The translations under genes were made by a program, and so were the position numbers. Of a stretch of 17,172 nucleotides of DNA, positions 13,737 to 17,172 are shown piece by piece; within the stretch, counting starts at the first letter, position 1; each line of letters begins with the position of its first letter. The notes beneath the pieces are model-generated. The model made no database searches, had not been told where the DNA came from, and worked only from the letters and a program-made list of their open reading frames with translations. Source of the stretch: JBBTCJ01 sp038043285 (GTDB lineage Bacteria > Planctomycetota > Phycisphaerae > UBA1845); the NCBI GenBank assembly GCA_038043285.1, contig JBBTCJ010000045.1, forward strand, positions 1 through 17,172. The letters run 5' to 3'.

Positions 13737-14618
13737 GTGACGACCTGCATCATCGATGGAAAGGCTCTGGCGGAACGCATCAAGGGCGACACGGCTGCGC
13801 GGGTTCGCGCACTGGCCGCCGACGGCGTGCGCGTGAGCCTCGACGTGGTCATGGTCGGCGACCCGTCCGCCGGTGAAATCTACGCCCGCTCCCAGCGAAA
13901 ACGCTGCAACGAAGTCGGCATCGCCTATCGCCTGCACAACCTTCCGGCCAGCGCCCGCGACGCCGACATCCGCCGACTCATCCGCGAACTTAACGACGAC
14001 CCTGCCGTCACCGGCATCCTGCTGAATCTGCCGCTGCCGCCGGGAATCGACACTCCGGCCCTGCAATACTGCATCGACCCCTACAAGGACGTCGAGGGCG
14101 TCAACCCCGCCAACATCGGCCTGCTCTTTTACGACAGCCCGATCATTGCTCCCTGCACGGCCGTCGCGGTCATGGAAATCCTTCAGCAAGCCGACGTCGA
14201 TCCACGCGGGCTTGACGCCGTCGTCGTCGGGCAGGGTCCAATCGCCGGCAGGCCCGTTTCGCTCTTCCTGCTGCAGCGCATGGCCACCGTAACTTGTTGC
14301 CACGTCGCGACAAAGGATTTGAATCGCCACACGCGATCGGCGGACTTGCTCATCGTCGCGGTCGGCAAGCCGGGCCTCATCCGCCGCGAACACGTCAAAC
14401 CCGGAGCCGTGGTCATCGACGTCGGCATCAACACGATTGCCGGCGCCGACGGTCAAAAACGCATCGTCGGCGACGTGGACTTCGAAGAGGTTGCCCTGGT
14501 CACCAGGGCGATCACCCCCGTTCCCGGCGGCGTCGGACCGGTCACGGTGGCCATCCTGCTTCGCAGCGCCGCGGAAGCCGCCGCCAAACAACGCGCGACG
14601 CCGCGAAGACTGCCGTAG
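13737..14618 (+). CDS. folD: FolD-like methylenetetrahydrofolate dehydrogenase/cyclohydrolase, altered active site
   Basis: A 293-residue FolD homologue. FolD oxidises 5,10-methylene-THF to methenyl-THF and hydrolyses it to 10-formyl-THF in the cytoplasm. Family landmarks are IIDGKALAERI (5-15), VGDPSAGEIYARS (40-52), GILLNLPLPPGID (93-105), the Rossmann VVVGQGPIAGRP (162-173), ADLLIVAVGKPG (202-213) and PVPGGVGPVTVAILL (261-275). Aligning from memory with E. coli FolD, Y50 is kept (Y49), but K54 is Q53, Q98 is N97 and D121 is E120. All three residues tied to folate binding and cyclohydrolase chemistry are changed conservatively. The cofactor loop has GQG where GRS or a similar sequence is usual. 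The protein may be dehydrogenase-only, use another pterin or represent a clade variant. GTG 13737 is chosen by its ribosome site; ATG 13728 is the main alternative. Confidence 0.88.
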   Translation: MTTCIIDGKALAERIKGDTAARVRALAADGVRVSLDVVMVGDPSAGEIYARSQRKRCNEVGIAYRLHNLPASARDADIRRLIRELNDDPAVTGILLNLPLPPGIDTPALQYCIDPYKDVEGVNPANIGLLFYDSPIIAPCTAVAVMEILQQADVDPRGLDAVVVGQGPIAGRPVSLFLLQRMATVTCCHVATKDLNRHTRSADLLIVAVGKPGLIRREHVKPGAVVIDVGINTIAGADGQKRIVGDVDFEEVALVTRAITPVPGGVGPVTVAILLRSAAEAAAKQRATPRRLP

Positions 14619-14654
14619 ACGCCTGAAACCCCCGCTGCGAAGTGAATTGCTTCT

Positions 14655-14682
14655 CAATCGACAATCGCCAATCGCCAATCGA
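14655..14682. repeat. Tandem heptamer repeat (CAATCGM)x4
   Basis: Four perfect-period copies, CAATCGA, CAATCGC, CAATCGC, CAATCGA, followed by a partial CAATG. They lie in the 110-base gap between the FolD-like gene and priA. The frame of priA reads back through it, but as low-complexity sequence upstream of the real start. Confidence 0.75.
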
Positions 14683-14728
14683 CAATGCCCCACCGCGCCC
14701 GCCCCGTGACGAGGCCGGGTCGAACGCC

Positions 14729-17122
14729 ATGAACGTCCGTCGCCCCCAGATTGTTTCGGATCGCCTGTTCGTGGAACCCGGCGAGCAAGCCTTCGCCCTG
14801 GTGGCTGAGGTCGCTCCGATCCTCCGGATCGATCGAACGTATTCCTATCACGTTCCCAACACCATGAAGGAACAGCTTTCGTTGGGACATCGCGTCCAGG
14901 TTCCCATCGGACGCCGCGCCCGGCTGGTCATAGGATTCGTCGTCGCCCTCGATTGTCGCCCCTGGGACACGACGCTGCGACCGATCCATTCCCTGGTCGA
15001 TCAGGGAACCTTCCTGACGCCCGACCTCATCGACGTGGCACGGGAAATCTCCGCACATTACCGCTGTCCGCTGGGACCGACGCTCAAGGCCATCACCCCG
15101 CAAGCGGTCCGCGAGCGACGCGGAATGAAGAAGGTGTCCTACGCGCGTCTGGGCGAGAATCTCCGAGCGTTCCTTGTCGCTTCACCCGCTGGCTTGGAGC
15201 CGGACGCGATCGAGTGGCCCGTGGGGCGATTGACCCCGGCTCGCCGCGCGTTGCTCTCCGTGCTTGCGGCATCCACCGACCCCGTGCCCGTTGACGATCT
15301 GCTCAAGACGGCAGGTTCGTCGGCCGTGGTTCTTCGTGGATTGGTGAAAGCCGGCTTCGTCGATTTCGAAGTGCGTACCCAGCCCTCTGCCGAAGAACTT
15401 CAACCGCCGTCGCAGCCGCAGGCCGAGCCGACCTTCTCGTTGAACGCGGAGCAACAGTCCGCCATTGACGCCATCTTCCGGACCGTCGAAGAGGCCCGCT
15501 TCGGAGTCACGCTTCTGTGGGGAGTTGCCGGCTCGGGCAAGACCGAGGTCTACATCCGTGCCATACGCCGGGTCATCGAAATGGGCCGCCAGGCGATCTT
15601 TCTGGTTCCCGAAATCGTTCTCACGACGCAACTGGTCAGCCGCCTCGTAAGCCGCTTCCCCGGCGTAGCGGTGCAACATAGCGGACTCAGCGAATCGCAG
15701 CGGGCGGCCATGTGGCGGCGCATCGCGGCCGGCGAGCGCCAGGTGGTCATCGGAACCCGCTCGGCCGTCTTCGCCCCCTGCCCGAAGCTCGGATTGATCG
15801 TCGTGGACGAGGAGCAGGAAGGGAGCTTCAAGAATCTCCAGTCTCCCCGCTTCCACGTCCGCGACGCGGCCATCATGCGGGCCAAGACCCTCGGCATTCC
15901 CGTCGTCCTCGGCTCCGCGACGCCGTCGTTGGAAACCTGGCATCGCAGCGAGCAGCATCGCGACTATCGCCGACTGGTTCTCTCGCGCCGGGTCAACGAT
16001 CTACCCATGCCCAAGGTGCACCTCGTGGACATGGAGGCCGAGTTCGCCGAATTGAAACGCCCCGTGGTCCTGTCACGGCTCATGGAGCGCCTGCTCGGCG
16101 AAACGCTCGATCGCGGCGAGCAGGCCATCCTGCTGATGAACCGCCGCGGCTACGCCACCCGCGTCTTCTGCCCGACGTGCCGCACGCGCATCACCTGTCC
16201 TACGTGCAGCGTCGGGCTTGTGGTCCACGCCGGTTCCCGCGAAGCGATGTGCCACTACTGTCTGCACCGGATGCCCGTTCCCATCGTCTGCCCCAAGCTC
16301 GGCTGCGGCGAACGACTCGTCCAGTTTGGCCTGGGAACCCAGCGCGTCGAGGAGGTCGTCGCCCAACGATTCCCCGACGCCCGCATCCTCCGCGTCGACA
16401 GTGACACGATGCGGCATCGAAGTCAGTACGAACAGGTCATCCGCGACTTCGAGGAGCGCCGCGTGGACGTTCTCGTGGGAACCCAGATGATCGCCAAGGG
16501 GCTTGATTTTCCTATGGTTTCGCTGGTCGGCGTCATCGACGCGGAACCCTCCGCTCTTTCCGCCGACTTCCGCGCTCACGAGCGGCTTTTCCAACTCATC
16601 ACCCAGGTCGCGGGCCGCGCCGGACGCGCCGACGCCCCCGGACAAGTTGTTGTGCAGACCGCCGACACCACCCTCCCCGCTCTCCGCTGGGCCGTCGCAC
16701 ACGACTTCGCCGCCTTCGCCCGCCAGGAACTTTCCGCCCGCCAGCGCATCGGTTGGCCTCCCTTTCGACGCTTGGCGCGAATCGTCGTCGCCCACCAGCG
16801 CGAACGCACGGCGCAGGACGCCGCAAGAGCGCTTCTGGAACGGATTTACGCCGCCGGTTCCTCGCCGTCGTACCAGCGGATCGAAAAAGTCCATCCGAAT
16901 CCAGCCGAGGGTCTCACGGCGACGCCGAACAACATCCAGATATTGGGCCCCAACCCCTGCGCCCTCGCCCGACTTCGCTCCCTCTACCGTTATGAATTGC
17001 TGGTTCTGGCGCCGGACGCCGCCGCGCTGCGATCGCTGCTTGCGCAACTCGAATCCGACGGCGCCTTCCGCACCCAGGCCAAGTCCTGCATCGTGGACGT
17101 CGATCCGGTTTCGTTCAGCTAG
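14729..17122 (+). CDS. priA: Primosomal replication restart helicase PriA
   Basis: A 797-residue superfamily 2 helicase that reloads the replisome at stalled forks. The N-terminal DNA-binding part (about 20-130) contains RTYSYHVPNTM and GHRVQVPIG. The helicase core has Walker A GVAGSGKT (265-272), motif II DEEQ (360-363), GSATPSLET (395-403) and the QVAGRAGR motif (626-633). The inserted zinc-binding region has four Cys pairs (481/484, 490/493, 508/511, 521/526), the last with a CX4C spacing. The C-terminal domain ends with ILGPNPCALARLRSLYRYELLV. Motif II is normally DEEH in PriA, so Q363 is notable. Length and domain order are normal. I chose ATG 14729 because the frame before it runs through tandem repeats; no strong ribosome site marks it, so a nearby start is possible. 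Confidence 0.94.
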   Translation: MNVRRPQIVSDRLFVEPGEQAFALVAEVAPILRIDRTYSYHVPNTMKEQLSLGHRVQVPIGRRARLVIGFVVALDCRPWDTTLRPIHSLVDQGTFLTPDLIDVAREISAHYRCPLGPTLKAITPQAVRERRGMKKVSYARLGENLRAFLVASPAGLEPDAIEWPVGRLTPARRALLSVLAASTDPVPVDDLLKTAGSSAVVLRGLVKAGFVDFEVRTQPSAEELQPPSQPQAEPTFSLNAEQQSAIDAIFRTVEEARFGVTLLWGVAGSGKTEVYIRAIRRVIEMGRQAIFLVPEIVLTTQLVSRLVSRFPGVAVQHSGLSESQRAAMWRRIAAGERQVVIGTRSAVFAPCPKLGLIVVDEEQEGSFKNLQSPRFHVRDAAIMRAKTLGIPVVLGSATPSLETWHRSEQHRDYRRLVLSRRVNDLPMPKVHLVDMEAEFAELKRPVVLSRLMERLLGETLDRGEQAILLMNRRGYATRVFCPTCRTRITCPTCSVGLVVHAGSREAMCHYCLHRMPVPIVCPKLGCGERLVQFGLGTQRVEEVVAQRFPDARILRVDSDTMRHRSQYEQVIRDFEERRVDVLVGTQMIAKGLDFPMVSLVGVIDAEPSALSADFRAHERLFQLITQVAGRAGRADAPGQVVVQTADTTLPALRWAVAHDFAAFARQELSARQRIGWPPFRRLARIVVAHQRERTAQDAARALLERIYAAGSSPSYQRIEKVHPNPAEGLTATPNNIQILGPNPCALARLRSLYRYELLVLAPDAAALRSLLAQLESDGAFRTQAKSCIVDVDPVSFS

Positions 17123-17150
17123 CCCGCATTTCTCACCAGGTGAGAGCGGG
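17123..17150 (+). terminator. Terminator-like hairpin after priA
   Basis: It begins at the base after the stop codon. CCCGC pairs with GCGGG and TCTCAC with GTGAGA around a CAG loop, with an ATT bulge on the 5' side, giving eleven pairs. A weak T-rich run (TCGTCATTTT) follows. It probably ends the priA transcript. Confidence 0.65.
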
Positions 17151-17172
17151 TCGTCATTTTGAATTGGCCGTG

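Overview
This is a GC-rich, densely coded bacterial window with no RNA genes, CRISPR array or phage genes that I can see. The gene content fits a Gram-negative, LPS-making member of the Planctomycetota or a nearby group. The pointers are ADP-heptose synthesis genes, a doubled-CXXCH multiheme cytochrome, an IS1182-type transposase, a small lipoprotein, and intergenic repeats that resemble those I associate with planctomycetes. The taxon is inferred from style and content; no marker gene settles it.

Layout. Positions 1-1446 hold an IS1182-family transposase and probably most of its element. From 7165 down to 1843 on the minus strand runs a tight four-gene operon. It encodes a membrane histidine kinase with a Cys-rich cytoplasmic linker, an NtrC-type sigma-54 activator (8-base overlap with the kinase gene), a secreted protein resembling the soluble part of ResB/Ccs1 (1-base gap), and a secreted cytochrome with 15 heme motifs (4-base overlap). 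A 52-codon ORF with a strong ribosome site and a terminator-like hairpin lies beyond it (1421-1633). The space between this operon and a divergent small lipoprotein gene (7363-7584) carries two outward-facing sequences with sigma-54 spacing.

On the plus strand follow hldE (7754-9256) and gmhA (9422-9979), two steps of ADP-heptose synthesis for LPS core. A minus-strand secreted protein with LTxEQ-type motifs (10019-11089) and a plus-strand membrane M48 metalloprotease (11331-12860) diverge from a hairpin-rich intergenic region. A clear sigma-70 promoter (12940-12968) drives a small uncharacterised protein overlapping a retropepsin-like protein. The window closes with a FolD homologue whose three classic catalytic residues are all substituted, and a full-length PriA helicase (with DEEQ in place of DEEH) followed by a terminator hairpin.

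The most distinctive unit is the kinase/activator/ResB-like/15-heme cytochrome operon. It reads as a self-contained, possibly redox-regulated electron-transfer module. The second is the altered FolD active site.
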